A stretch of 64,000 nucleotides of DNA from an uncultured Chlorobiota bacterium (GCA_900696645.1 CAADGV010000007.1:1-64000); one strand, 5' to 3'; positions 35,034-43,783 are shown, counted from the first letter of the stretch. Numbers and translations are program-made. The notes: generated from the letters alone by a model not told the origin.

Positions 35034-35061
35034 GTAGAGACGTTCAATTGAACGTCTCTAC
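35034..35061. repeat. Perfect 28-bp palindrome between ndk and the NUDIX gene
   Basis: GTAGAGACGTTCAA followed at once by its exact reverse complement TTGAACGTCTCTAC. Closely similar palindromes (GTAGAGACG...CGTCTCTAC) are familiar as high-copy repeats in cyanobacteria and FCB genomes. No T-run follows, so termination is not its evident role. Confidence 0.8.
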
Positions 35062-35077
35062 GCATTTTGAGACACAA

Positions 35078-35617
35078 ATGGCACTCAAACGCTGGAAGAA
35101 ACTCTCGGAAGAGATTGTCCACAAGAACAACTGGTGGACGTACAAGCGGGATACATTCGAGCTTCCCAACGGGAAAGTCGGGGAGTACAACTACGTTCAC
35201 ATCGGCGGCTCGGCGATGGTCGTTCCGATCATGAAAGATGGACGCGTGCTGCTCGTTAATCAGTACCGCTATCTTAATGAGAAGGAGAGTTTTGAGTTTC
35301 CGTGCGGAAGTGTGAAAGACGGGATGTCGCACGATGAAACCGCATGGCGCGAGTTGGCGGAAGAAACGGGCTACTCATCCAGCAGGTTCTTTCTCGCCGG
35401 CGAATTCAACCCGTACAATGGTGTGACCAACGAAATCTGCAAAGTGTACATCGCCCGCGAACTGCAACATGTCGGCGGCGAGCCTGATGAAACGGAAGAA
35501 TTCGAACTGCTGCCCCTCACTGCCGATGAAATTGATGGCAAGATTCGTGACGGAGAGATTTGGGATGGGATGACGATAGCTGCTTGGACTATTGTCAAGA
35601 CGAAGATTGATATTTGA
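35078..35617 (+). CDS. NUDIX hydrolase, ADP-ribose pyrophosphatase type
   Basis: 179-residue NUDIX protein likely to hydrolyse ADP-ribose or another nucleoside diphosphate sugar. The NUDIX box is GSVKDGMSHDETAWRELAEETG (22 residues in the protein near 69-90; core WRELAEETG). The first glutamate of the consensus is replaced by Met, while the REL-EE core is intact. The start at 35078 follows the palindrome; a longer frame from 34982 overlaps ndk and is rejected. Confidence 0.88.
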   Translation: MALKRWKKLSEEIVHKNNWWTYKRDTFELPNGKVGEYNYVHIGGSAMVVPIMKDGRVLLVNQYRYLNEKESFEFPCGSVKDGMSHDETAWRELAEETGYSSSRFFLAGEFNPYNGVTNEICKVYIARELQHVGGEPDETEEFELLPLTADEIDGKIRDGEIWDGMTIAAWTIVKTKIDI

Positions 35618-35660
35618 TCAAGTGTGCGAACTTGGTTCAACCCCCTGTCTTTGTACCTTC

Positions 35661-35682
35661 CGCCGAAGGCGTCCCTTCGGGA
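35661..35682. repeat. Paired mini-hairpins between convergent NUDIX and prfC genes
   Basis: CGCC-GAA-GGCG at 35661-35671 directly abuts TCCC-TTC-GGGA at 35672-35682. They sit in the 69-bp gap between two convergent stop codons. The look is of a REP-type element; it may also act as a weak bidirectional terminator. Confidence 0.45.
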
Positions 35683-35686
35683 GTGG

Positions 35687-37294
35687 TTATTCTTTCTCCT
35701 GCAACGTCTTGAACGGCAACTCGCTCAACTCAATTCCTTCATTCTTATCCAGAAAGTAATTCAACGCCCAGTCGCCGGGGAAGAGGATCGCAAGTTGTCC
35801 GTGTGAGTCCTCGGCAAGCGCAACATCGCTCGGAACCATCATTGACTTGATCTTCTCTTCCGGCGTTTCGGGAGAGAGCCACCGCAGAAATTTCCATTCT
35901 GTTTGCTCGATGCGCGACGGGGCGCCGTACTCACTCTCCAATCGATACTGCACAACTTCGAATTGCAGCGGCCCGACGGCAGCAAGTATCGGCACTCGGG
36001 CGCCCGAGTTAACCCGATAGAATACCTGAACAACTCCTTCCTGCGTCAGTTGATCGACGCCGTCGCGGAACTTCTTGTAATTTGCCGGACTCGGATTGTG
36101 CAGTATGACGAAATGCTCGGGAGGAAACCGCGGAATTTCATCGTACACAATCGTCGGGTCTTCCGTCAATGTGTCGCCGATGTGAAACTCGGATTGTCCG
36201 ATAAACCCTACGATATCGCCGGCATACGCCTCATCAACCGTTTCGCGTGACTGTCCAAACATTTTCTGGGAGTTCGCCAGCCGGACTTTTTTCGCTGTGC
36301 GGGCATGTGTAACATACATATCGCGCTCAAACTTTCCTGAACAGACCCTCAGAAACGCAATTCTGTCGCGATGCCGAGGGTCCATGTTTGCCTGAATCTT
36401 GAAGATAAATCCTGAAAACCGTTCGTCATCCGGTTGAATGAATTGTTCGCCCGAAACGTGCGGTGCCGGTGGGGCGGCGTGCTCCAAAAATCCGTCAAGT
36501 AGAAGTTGAACGCCGAAGTTGTTTTTTGCACTTCCGAAAAAGACGGGCGTGATCTTTCCGTTGAGCACGGCGCTTGAATTGTACGTCGATCCGGCGATAT
36601 CCAGCATTTCAATTTCTTCACGAAGTCGAGCATGCGTGTTGTCGCTCAGCTTGCCTTTCACACTCGGATCATTAAGTGAGGCAATAGCCTCCGGCGCACG
36701 GTACATCCCGCCGACGGTTCGTTCGTAGAAATGAACTTCTTTTGTTTGGCGATCATACACGCCGAGAAACTCATCGCCCGTGCCGAGCGGATAATTCATC
36801 GCAAAGGCGCCGATGCCGAGAACTTCTTCCAACTCGTCAATCAACGCCAGTGGGTCGAGCGTTGGCCGGTCGCATTTGTTCATGAATGTAAAGATGGGAA
36901 TGTGGCGACGGCGGCAGACTTCAAACAGCTTCTTCGTCTGGCTTTCAATACCTTTACCCGCGTCTATCACCATGATGACGCCGTCAACGGCAGTGAGCAC
37001 GCGATACGTATCCTCGGAGAAATCCTGGTGGCCCGGCGTATCGAGCAGGTTAATCCTGTATCCACTGTAATCGAATTGCAGCACGGTTGAGCTGATGGAA
37101 ATTCCCCGCTTTCGTTCCAACTCCATCCAATCGCTTGTGGTTTGCCGCTGCTGCTTTTTTGCAGTGACAGAACCGGCAAGTTGTACGGCGCCTCCGTAGA
37201 GAAGGAACTTCTCTGTAAGCGTGGTTTTGCCCGCGTCAGGATGGGAGATGATGGCGAACGTGCGGCGCTTTTGGATTTCTTCTTTGATGCCCAT
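35687..37294 (-). CDS. prfC: Peptide chain release factor 3
   Basis: 535-residue GTPase that recycles RF1/RF2 from the ribosome. GTP-binding motifs are SHPDAGKTTLTEK (G1), DTPGHQDFSEDT (G3) and NKCDR (G4). ERKRGISISS is the switch I region that separates RF3 from EF-G. Length is normal (about 530). The ATG at 37294 starts MGIKEEIQKRR; a longer in-frame start at 37435 runs through a repeat and is unlikely. Confidence 0.95.
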   Translation of the reverse strand: MGIKEEIQKRRTFAIISHPDAGKTTLTEKFLLYGGAVQLAGSVTAKKQQRQTTSDWMELERKRGISISSTVLQFDYSGYRINLLDTPGHQDFSEDTYRVLTAVDGVIMVIDAGKGIESQTKKLFEVCRRRHIPIFTFMNKCDRPTLDPLALIDELEEVLGIGAFAMNYPLGTGDEFLGVYDRQTKEVHFYERTVGGMYRAPEAIASLNDPSVKGKLSDNTHARLREEIEMLDIAGSTYNSSAVLNGKITPVFFGSAKNNFGVQLLLDGFLEHAAPPAPHVSGEQFIQPDDERFSGFIFKIQANMDPRHRDRIAFLRVCSGKFERDMYVTHARTAKKVRLANSQKMFGQSRETVDEAYAGDIVGFIGQSEFHIGDTLTEDPTIVYDEIPRFPPEHFVILHNPSPANYKKFRDGVDQLTQEGVVQVFYRVNSGARVPILAAVGPLQFEVVQYRLESEYGAPSRIEQTEWKFLRWLSPETPEEKIKSMMVPSDVALAEDSHGQLAILFPGDWALNYFLDKNEGIELSELPFKTLQEKE

Positions 37295-37327
37295 TGAGGA
37301 GTTCTTTAATCGAAAACAAAAAGAATT

Positions 37328-37396
37328 GCCACAAGGCGCAAAGACACGAAGGTTTTGCGAAGAAAAGAATTCTCTGTGTCTCGGTGACTCTGTGGC
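37328..37396. repeat. MITE-like element with CCACA/TGTGG ends upstream of prfC
   Basis: The segment starts GCCACAAGGCGCAAAGACAC and ends CTCGGTGACTCTGTGGC, so its ends are inverted (GCCACA/TGTGGC). Internal units (AAGACACGAAGG, TCTGTGTCTC) match the dispersed repeats elsewhere in the window. It contains no gene. Confidence 0.55.
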
Positions 37397-37468
37397 GGAC
37401 AAAATATACGGAAAAACGGTGGGGCGAACAAACAACCGGCATCATTTCCAGTGAATGGAGCGGTGCGG

Positions 37469-38848
37469 TTACGGAAGGTCGCGTTCGATGTTATGTTCTT
37501 TGATCTTATCGAACAGAGACCGTCGATTGATCTGGAGGATCTCCGCCGCCTTTGTTCGATTCCAGTTTACCTGACGCAAAGTTTTGAGAATGATCTCACG
37601 CTCGATATCTGCAAGGATTCTCTTGAGAGGGATGCCGCTCTGCCAGACCAGCTCCTTCGGGATCAGGTCTCCTTCAGCTTTGACTGTCAGAGGCAAATGG
37701 TCGAGCGTGATAACACTTCCGGTTGCAAGTACGAGGGCACGCTGAATGACATTCTCTAACTCGCGAATGTTGCCCGGCCACGAATAGCGCTGCAAAACGG
37801 CAAGGGATTCGGCGGAGATGAGAATCTTTCGATGGTTGCCGTACTTTGCTATGAAGTGTTCAACAAGTTCAGGAATATCCTCCGGTCGCTCCCGCAAGGG
37901 CGGTACGACGATAGGCATCACGTTGAGTCTGTAGTACAGGTCATCACGGAATCGCCCGGCTTTCATCTCCGCATCAAGATTCTTGTTCGTTGCAGCGATT
38001 ACCCGGACATCAACAGTAATGGTTTCTTTCCCGCCAACCCGCTCAAAGCTTCTTTGCTGCAGCACGCGCAAAAGTTTCGTCTGCAACTGTGGCGTCATGT
38101 CGCTGATTTCATCGAGAAAGATTGTGCCACCGTCTGCAAGTTCAAAGCGTCCCTTGCGCTCGGCGATAGCTCCTGTAAAGGCGCCGCGGGCATGGCCGAA
38201 GAGCTCACTCTCTAAGAGAGTCTCAGGGAGCGCTGCACAGTTGACTTTTACGAAGGGCTTGTCGCTGCGCCGGGAATGTCGCTGGATAGCATTGGCAATC
38301 AACTCCTTGCCGGTGCCGCTCTCTCCCTGAATCAGAACAGTTGCATCTGTAGGGGCCGCCTTTCCGATGAGTTTGAAAATATCCTGCATGCGCCCGCTGC
38401 CAGCAACCAGCTCCGCTGACGGGGAGACTGTTTCCCTTGGCTGAACTGCCCGTAATTCGTTCACCTCATTCAAAAGTGTGCTGTAGCCCAGTGCCCGCTT
38501 GACGACCAGCAGAAACTCATCAAGCTTGAAGGGTTTTTCGAGATAGTCGTATGCCCCGAGTTTCATTGCCTCGATCGCGCGCTCGCTTGTCCCGTGTGCT
38601 GTGAAGACGATGACGGGAACATCCGGCAGCAAGGCCTTTATTTCCTTCAGTGCCGAGAGACCATCCATTTTGGGGAGTTTGATATCCAGCAGAATGAGAT
38701 GCGGCCGCATTGTCTGTGCGTATTCAATTGCTGTAAGCCCGTCGGTGGCCTGCAGCAATCCATATCCCTCCTCGGAAAGAAGCTCCACGAGGTTCTTACG
38801 CATCGGAGCTTCATCGTCAACGATCAATATGGTTTTAAGGTTGTTCAT
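37469..38848 (-). CDS. Sigma-54-dependent response regulator, NtrC family
   Basis: 459-residue transcriptional activator. A receiver domain (about 5-120) has the phosphorylated Asp55 in LILLDIKLP. The AAA+ domain has the Walker A GESGTGKE, the sigma-54-contacting GAFTGA loop and the arginine-finger region. The C-terminal Fis-type HTH is RTKAAEILQINRRSLFDKI. It activates promoters read by sigma-54 RNA polymerase. The gene overlaps the histidine-kinase stop (ATGA), marking them as a cognate pair. The intergenic region upstream of the kinase contains sigma-54-like sites and dyads, its probable targets. Confidence 0.94.
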   Translation of the reverse strand: MNNLKTILIVDDEAPMRKNLVELLSEEGYGLLQATDGLTAIEYAQTMRPHLILLDIKLPKMDGLSALKEIKALLPDVPVIVFTAHGTSERAIEAMKLGAYDYLEKPFKLDEFLLVVKRALGYSTLLNEVNELRAVQPRETVSPSAELVAGSGRMQDIFKLIGKAAPTDATVLIQGESGTGKELIANAIQRHSRRSDKPFVKVNCAALPETLLESELFGHARGAFTGAIAERKGRFELADGGTIFLDEISDMTPQLQTKLLRVLQQRSFERVGGKETITVDVRVIAATNKNLDAEMKAGRFRDDLYYRLNVMPIVVPPLRERPEDIPELVEHFIAKYGNHRKILISAESLAVLQRYSWPGNIRELENVIQRALVLATGSVITLDHLPLTVKAEGDLIPKELVWQSGIPLKRILADIEREIILKTLRQVNWNRTKAAEILQINRRSLFDKIKEHNIERDLP

Positions 38849-40398
38849 GAATTCCGATGTGACACTCCGTTGGTAGCAGGAAGAGTTATCTGGCACAAGG
38901 AACCAACCTGTTGGGGAAAAATAAATCGAATGTCACCACGATGCGCTTGTACAATTTCATAAGCAATAGAAAGACCCAAACCGGCACCATGTTCTTTAGT
39001 TGTGAAGAACGGGTCGAATATCCGTTCCGCGATATCCGGCGATATCCCGGTTCCGGTATCTTGTATAGAAACAACAACTTCGTCATTCTTGGGGTGATAT
39101 TCAGTCCTGACTTGAAGTTCGCCCCCCTCTGTCATCGAATCCAGTGCATTTGTGCACACATTGAGCAGCACTTGTTCGATTCCCTCCGGGTCGAGTTGCA
39201 ATGGCGGAACACGGCTGTCAAAATGCGTCGAGATATCGACTTGAGATTCGTCGGCCCGGTCCTGAATCAGCTCCAATGCCTGAGACACTACCTGGTGGAG
39301 GTTGGAGGGTCGAAAGTGTGAAGACACAGGTTTGGAAAACACCAAGAGGCGTTTCACCAACTCCGAGAGCCTGTCGATCTCGCTGATCACCATGGTCATG
39401 GAGTCTTCAGTGACTATCTCAGCGGTAGCATGCGGGCCGTTTTTCAGACGGAGTTTGCGCTGCCACATTTCGATACGTGTTCGTATTGTGGCTAAGGGAG
39501 TTTTTACTTCGTGTGCGACACCTGCAACAAGGTTTCCCAAGGCCGCCATTTTTGCCCGCTGTTGAAGTTCTTGTTCGAGCTTTCGCTTTGTGCTCTGATC
39601 GGCAGCGCGGGCTTCGACCATTTCGTTGATAGCTCCTGTAATGGACCCGAGTACACCCCTTCGGGCGGGGAAACGGAATAAGTCGTCGCGCCGCAGAGTT
39701 TCCAGACCGACCTTGATTTCCTCCACCCGTTTTCGCAAGAGCCAAGAGACATATATTGCGACGAGGATTCCCAACAACGACGCGACTGCCACAATGTTCA
39801 GAGTGTTGGAAAGCCGTTGAAGGGGCAGCAGTGACTCCACCCTCATCATCGTCCACACCGCGCCCACAACTTCTCCCCGTGCAAAAATAGGTCTTGTGGC
39901 AAGAGGAAACGTGGTCTGGGGCAATTCGCTGACTGTCACCAACTCACATTGTTCGGCAACAGTTCTGATTACCTGATCATGAATCAGATTGAATTCCCGC
40001 GGTGGCGGGCCGTACACCGGTTGGGGATACTTCTCCGTCGGAAAAGCAAAGCCTGCGAAGAAGTCGCCGGAAGAAAAGAAGAACCCGCCCTCAATGCCGT
40101 TGAACATTAGCAAGTACTTCCTGGATATCTGTGACAGAGAAGAGTCGATCTCCCGATGTTCCTCAATCGTTAGTTTCGGAGCCCTATGCAACAGTGTTGC
40201 CCAGATGCTGTCAATCGTTGGCTGACCTGCGTTTGCGAGTTGCTGGGCCGCAAGTAGTGTATGTCTGCTGGTATTCCGAAGAATCTGTTCCTTTGACTTC
40301 TCCACGTTAAGGAGAGTGAATACCACAAAACCGACTACAATAACTGTGATCGAAATGCCCAAAAAGAGGGCTTTGGTGCGAAGACTCGGTTCTTTCAT
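38845..40398 (-). CDS. Membrane sensor histidine kinase
   Basis: 517-residue two-component sensor. Transmembrane helix 1 (about 10-30) and helix 2 (about 199-221) flank a 165-residue outer sensor region. A HAMP-like linker follows (about 222-270). The phosphorylated residue is His296 in GVAHEVKTPLATIRTR. The ATP-binding domain has NVCTNALDSM, DTGTGISP and GAGLGLSIAYEIV. It pairs with the adjacent sigma-54 activator. What it senses is unknown, but divergence from a secreted cytochrome gene suggests an electron-acceptor or redox cue. Confidence 0.93.
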   Translation of the reverse strand: MKEPSLRTKALFLGISITVIVVGFVVFTLLNVEKSKEQILRNTSRHTLLAAQQLANAGQPTIDSIWATLLHRAPKLTIEEHREIDSSLSQISRKYLLMFNGIEGGFFFSSGDFFAGFAFPTEKYPQPVYGPPPREFNLIHDQVIRTVAEQCELVTVSELPQTTFPLATRPIFARGEVVGAVWTMMRVESLLPLQRLSNTLNIVAVASLLGILVAIYVSWLLRKRVEEIKVGLETLRRDDLFRFPARRGVLGSITGAINEMVEARAADQSTKRKLEQELQQRAKMAALGNLVAGVAHEVKTPLATIRTRIEMWQRKLRLKNGPHATAEIVTEDSMTMVISEIDRLSELVKRLLVFSKPVSSHFRPSNLHQVVSQALELIQDRADESQVDISTHFDSRVPPLQLDPEGIEQVLLNVCTNALDSMTEGGELQVRTEYHPKNDEVVVSIQDTGTGISPDIAERIFDPFFTTKEHGAGLGLSIAYEIVQAHRGDIRFIFPQQVGSLCQITLPATNGVSHRNS

Positions 40399-40479
40399 TG
40401 AAAGTCATTCCCAGCGAGCAGTGGCATAAATGAATATAGCGATTCGTGCAAAGATATTCATCGCTGGCAATCAGGAAGG

Positions 40480-40494
40480 CCAAAAGTAGTGCCA
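40480..40494 (-). promoter_or_regulatory. Sigma-54-like promoter for the kinase/regulator operon
   Basis: On the minus strand: TGGCAC-N5-TTGG, matching the -24/-12 consensus TGGCAC-N5-TTGC except for the last base. It lies about 82 bp before the kinase ATG. The operon encodes a sigma-54 activator, so autoregulation is plausible. Confidence 0.4.
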
Positions 40495-40586
40495 CTACGT
40501 TTTCTCCCGTTTTTGTTGTCGGATACTTGGCTGTCGTCGGTCATGGGTGATGCTTGCTCGAACAGAATGGGCGACATCTGCCCACT

Positions 40587-40656
40587 GTTGAAGAATGCAA
40601 CGCCCTGTTGAGTGAATTTCAACATTTGGTGTGGCATAATTGTTGGGCTATTCAAC
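40587..40656. promoter_or_regulatory. Three GTTG-N7-CAAC dyads, probable activator sites
   Basis: Dyads with the same arms and 7-base spacing lie at 40587-40601, 40607-40623 (extended to GTTGA/TCAAC) and 40642-40656. The first two are offset by exactly 20 bp, about two helical turns. They sit in the divergent region between the sensor kinase operon and the cytochrome gene, and resemble upstream activator sites of a NtrC-type protein. Confidence 0.5.
40632..40646 (+). promoter_or_regulatory. Sigma-54-like promoter for the cytochrome gene
   Basis: TGGCAT-N5-TTGG, one base from the -24/-12 consensus at the last position and one in the first box. It lies 86 bp before the cytochrome ATG at 40732. 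The third dyad overlaps its -12 side, so it could also be repressed. Confidence 0.4.
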
Positions 40657-40731
40657 AGTGTTATCGGCGCAACGTGCATGTGTCGAAAGAATCTCAACCC
40701 ACTGGCACATCAAATTTCAAATGAGGTAGCT

Positions 40732-43599
40732 ATGACAAGAAGAATACTGTCCATCGCGGTGGTAGTCGCACTGTGCATCACTGCAATTGTACTTCACGGA
40801 GATACACAGGCTGTAACGGCACTAACCGTGAAGATAGAAAGAATGCATTTTGTAGGAACGATCAAGTCTCCGACAGTTGTTGCAGTCGTTCAAAACGACT
40901 CGGTGTACATCAAGGAACTTGAGTTGAAAGGAACCTGGAAGACTCCCGAAAGTGGTATCGCTCCTTTTCCGGCACAAGCGTATGCTTGGTTCAGAGATGT
41001 GGGTGACGATCACCCGCTACGCCAACTCAATTGGACGGGGGTGGTGCTTGATACAACCTGGATAAAATCCATCATCGCCCCGGACACCGGACGTTATGTT
41101 CTTGACAAGACCCTTAAAGCCGAGTATAAGAACAGTAAATGGACACTCTCGGGCGGGGCAGCCGCCAATGCGGGTTGGATGGATACGACAGGCCAATACT
41201 TCGTGGATGTGTATGTAGTGCGAAGCGCGGGCGGCGATTCGCTGTACAAGACACTGACGTTCCAAGGCGCCCCCGGCGGGACGAAGAATTTCACGGAAAC
41301 AGTTTTCGAGGTGAAGTACAAAGCCGACGGTCGCCGTCTTGGCGACACGCTTGCACCTTCACCTACATATCTTGTAAGCGGAGAGGCATCTGCAAAGATT
41401 CAATTCAAAAACGGAGCGGCAGTGCTCGCATTCCCGGTGTACGGCAACGCTGATAGTCTGCGATTCGTCTGGCGAAATGTTTCCGGCGCATTCTACACCG
41501 AAACTATCAACATTGACTTTCCGGCGGCAAACACTCTCGGGCTTGCTCCATCAGTTGAAGTCACGAACGTTCCCGGGGCGGGTTTCTTCGCTTCGGGTGA
41601 CACCATGAGTGTTGTCATTACCACTCGTAGCGATAGCGGTCTTGTGCTTGATTGGACAACGGCAGCACAATCTCTCGGAATCCAAAAGATCGAACTGATA
41701 TTCAGCGGCCCTAAGCGAGACTACATGCGGGCGATGCCACTGTACAACATCGTCAACAACTACGTCGTGCAGAAGTACCCGCGAGCGCCCTGGGCAGGTC
41801 GCGATTCCGGCGTTACCTTTACGAATCCTATCCGAGTGAAGGTGCCCGTTGATTCCATTGCCAAGTTCGGGACAGGCACGTACACTGTGTGGATTTCAGC
41901 CAAGCGTATATTCGGGGCAACTACCGAAAAGGCCGCTTCATTTGACGTTCAGATAGGGACAACTTCACGCGATTCTGTCCCTATGTCGTCGCGCATTGCC
42001 GGGCAATCCTGCGCAACATGCCACGGCCTCAACGGTCCGACAAAACACCACGGAGCACAGGGCGTTGAAGACTGCCTGCCGTGCCACACAGATAACATGA
42101 GCAAGCCGATGGTTGATCTGTACCATGTGAAACATTTTAAGAGCACCGCGTATCTACCCGGACAAGGCTTGTTCGCAGGGTGTACCCCTTGCCACCTGAA
42201 CAATTCCCACGACCGATTCACCAGTGATGCTAACAAAGTCTGCAAGCAATGCCACGTACAGGTGCCGTATTTCCCATCGGATCATGCTGCTTCGGTGCCT
42301 CTGTATGCTGAAACAGGCCTGTCGTGTGCAACTGCCAATTGCCACGTTGGTGGCGGGCTCGGTAATTTCCAAACCATTGCCATGACCCACGCAGCAATAG
42401 GTTCGAAATATGTCGGTGGCGGGTTCAACGCATACTATTCTGAGGATGCGCCCGTGATTGATGGTGTTATCGATCCTCTCTGGCAAACGGCTGATTCCAT
42501 AACAACCGTCAACGGAATCAAAATCAAAGCTCTGCACGATTCCACGAACGTGTATCTTCTGGCCCGCTGGGTTGATGGTCACAAGATGTACGGCGCAGAC
42601 TCTGCGGCTTCGAAGAGTGTCTATCGAAGGATCTGGAAATTCGACGGAACGAACTGGTCCAAATCGCAAGATGAAGACAGGCTCGGGATTGTTTGGCGGA
42701 TAGATGATTCCTTCGATGCATCATGTGCGCGTACCTGCCATAATGAAAAACCCGTACACGCAACAAACAACGGCAAGATGGATTTCTGGCATTGGAAGGC
42801 AACGCGTACGAACCCGGTTGGCTACTCTGATGACCAAGTGGCCACGCCTACCGGCAGGGTGAACGATGCGAAAATATCGGGTACCTTCGGGATAGATAAT
42901 CAGGATAGTGCCGGGACACTTCCACGGTTCATGAGGCCATCTGGCGCTCCTCCGTCCGATTTTCTCTTCATGAGTACAGCCATTCCGTTTGTCAACTCGG
43001 GCTGGTCTGCTGGCGACATGATTCCGGGCTACGTTGTGAACGATACTGCAGCAATTCCTGTGGTCGGCAGCCAAGGTGACATTAAAGCAAAAGGTGTGTT
43101 CTATCCGGCTACTGGCGAATGGGTCGTCGAATTTATGCGCGCCATGAATACCGGCAATGCGGACGACGCTCAATTCGTTGTCGGCCAAACTGCCACCTTC
43201 ACAGTCGCCAAGTTCAACAACACAGGCAGCGGTCACCCTGCCCAAGGATTCGATATCGGTATCTATCGTGTGACCTTTGAAGGAAGTACGACGGGAGTTA
43301 GTGGGAGCGGCGAAAAGCCTTTGGAGTTTGCTCTCAAACAGAATTATCCGAATCCGTTCAACCCTTCAACGAGCATAAGCTACGCCGTTCCACAGAAAGG
43401 GCTTGTCCGCCTCGAGATATTCAGTGTGACCGGACGCTTGGTGGCAACGATAGTTAACGAAGTAAAAGAAGCAGGTAGCTACTCCGCGAGTTGGCACGGT
43501 ATCGACCGCTCCGGATACCAAGTCGCCAGTGGCGTCTATGTGTACAGGTTGCAATCAGGGCCAAATGTAGCAGCAAGAAAAATGCTTCTCATCAAATAA
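40732..43599 (+). CDS. Secreted multihaem c-type cytochrome with EB_dh-like domain and T9SS sorting tail
   Basis: 955-residue exported protein. A signal peptide (MTRRILSIAVVVALCITAIVL) precedes about 400 residues of beta-rich repeats. A haem block follows: CATCH (about 426), CLPCH (448), CTPCH (484) and CKQCH (504). Two spaced variants come next, CATANCH (532) and CARTCH (665). Residues about 560-880 resemble the haem-binding domain of ethylbenzene-dehydrogenase-type gamma subunits (APVIDGVIDPLWQTAD). The end (NYPNPFNPSTSISY to KMLLIK) is a type A T9SS sorting domain, so the cytochrome should reach the cell surface. GAGG 7 bases before the ATG supports the start. Probably involved in extracellular electron transfer. 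Confidence 0.88.
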   Translation: MTRRILSIAVVVALCITAIVLHGDTQAVTALTVKIERMHFVGTIKSPTVVAVVQNDSVYIKELELKGTWKTPESGIAPFPAQAYAWFRDVGDDHPLRQLNWTGVVLDTTWIKSIIAPDTGRYVLDKTLKAEYKNSKWTLSGGAAANAGWMDTTGQYFVDVYVVRSAGGDSLYKTLTFQGAPGGTKNFTETVFEVKYKADGRRLGDTLAPSPTYLVSGEASAKIQFKNGAAVLAFPVYGNADSLRFVWRNVSGAFYTETINIDFPAANTLGLAPSVEVTNVPGAGFFASGDTMSVVITTRSDSGLVLDWTTAAQSLGIQKIELIFSGPKRDYMRAMPLYNIVNNYVVQKYPRAPWAGRDSGVTFTNPIRVKVPVDSIAKFGTGTYTVWISAKRIFGATTEKAASFDVQIGTTSRDSVPMSSRIAGQSCATCHGLNGPTKHHGAQGVEDCLPCHTDNMSKPMVDLYHVKHFKSTAYLPGQGLFAGCTPCHLNNSHDRFTSDANKVCKQCHVQVPYFPSDHAASVPLYAETGLSCATANCHVGGGLGNFQTIAMTHAAIGSKYVGGGFNAYYSEDAPVIDGVIDPLWQTADSITTVNGIKIKALHDSTNVYLLARWVDGHKMYGADSAASKSVYRRIWKFDGTNWSKSQDEDRLGIVWRIDDSFDASCARTCHNEKPVHATNNGKMDFWHWKATRTNPVGYSDDQVATPTGRVNDAKISGTFGIDNQDSAGTLPRFMRPSGAPPSDFLFMSTAIPFVNSGWSAGDMIPGYVVNDTAAIPVVGSQGDIKAKGVFYPATGEWVVEFMRAMNTGNADDAQFVVGQTATFTVAKFNNTGSGHPAQGFDIGIYRVTFEGSTTGVSGSGEKPLEFALKQNYPNPFNPSTSISYAVPQKGLVRLEIFSVTGRLVATIVNEVKEAGSYSASWHGIDRSGYQVASGVYVYRLQSGPNVAARKMLLIK

Positions 43600-43644
43600 C
43601 CGAATGAGCGGTCGCGACTCAAGGTGGAGGCTCTTGGGTCCGAA

Positions 43645-43685
43645 AACGGAGCGGCTATCGCAAAATGGCCGCTCCGTTCTTTTTT
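43645..43685 (+). terminator. Strong Rho-independent terminator after the cytochrome gene
   Basis: Perfect 11-bp stem (AACGGAGCGGC with GCCGCTCCGTT), 12-base loop, followed by CTTTTTT. It starts 45 bp after the stop codon. Confidence 0.9.
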
Positions 43686-43709
43686 AGAGCTGGCGAGAAC
43701 CTGAAAGGA

Positions 43710-43739
43710 TTGAACAGAAAGACATTTTTTGTGTACATT
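43710..43739 (+). promoter_or_regulatory. Probable housekeeping promoter of tex
   Basis: TTGAAC and TACATT separated by 18 bp, about 44 bp before the tex ATG. Both boxes match four to five of six consensus positions for the main sigma factor. Confidence 0.4.
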
Positions 43740-43783
43740 AGAATTACTTGAGGTTTCATCACAGTCAGATTTTGTGAAGATCT

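Noticed and set aside
39645-39675. GC-rich hairpin (CCCC-TTCGGGC-GGGG) in the histidine-kinase gene
   Set aside because: It encodes an ordinary HAMP-region peptide (FPARRGVLGSI) and there is no extra length, so no insertion is inferred.
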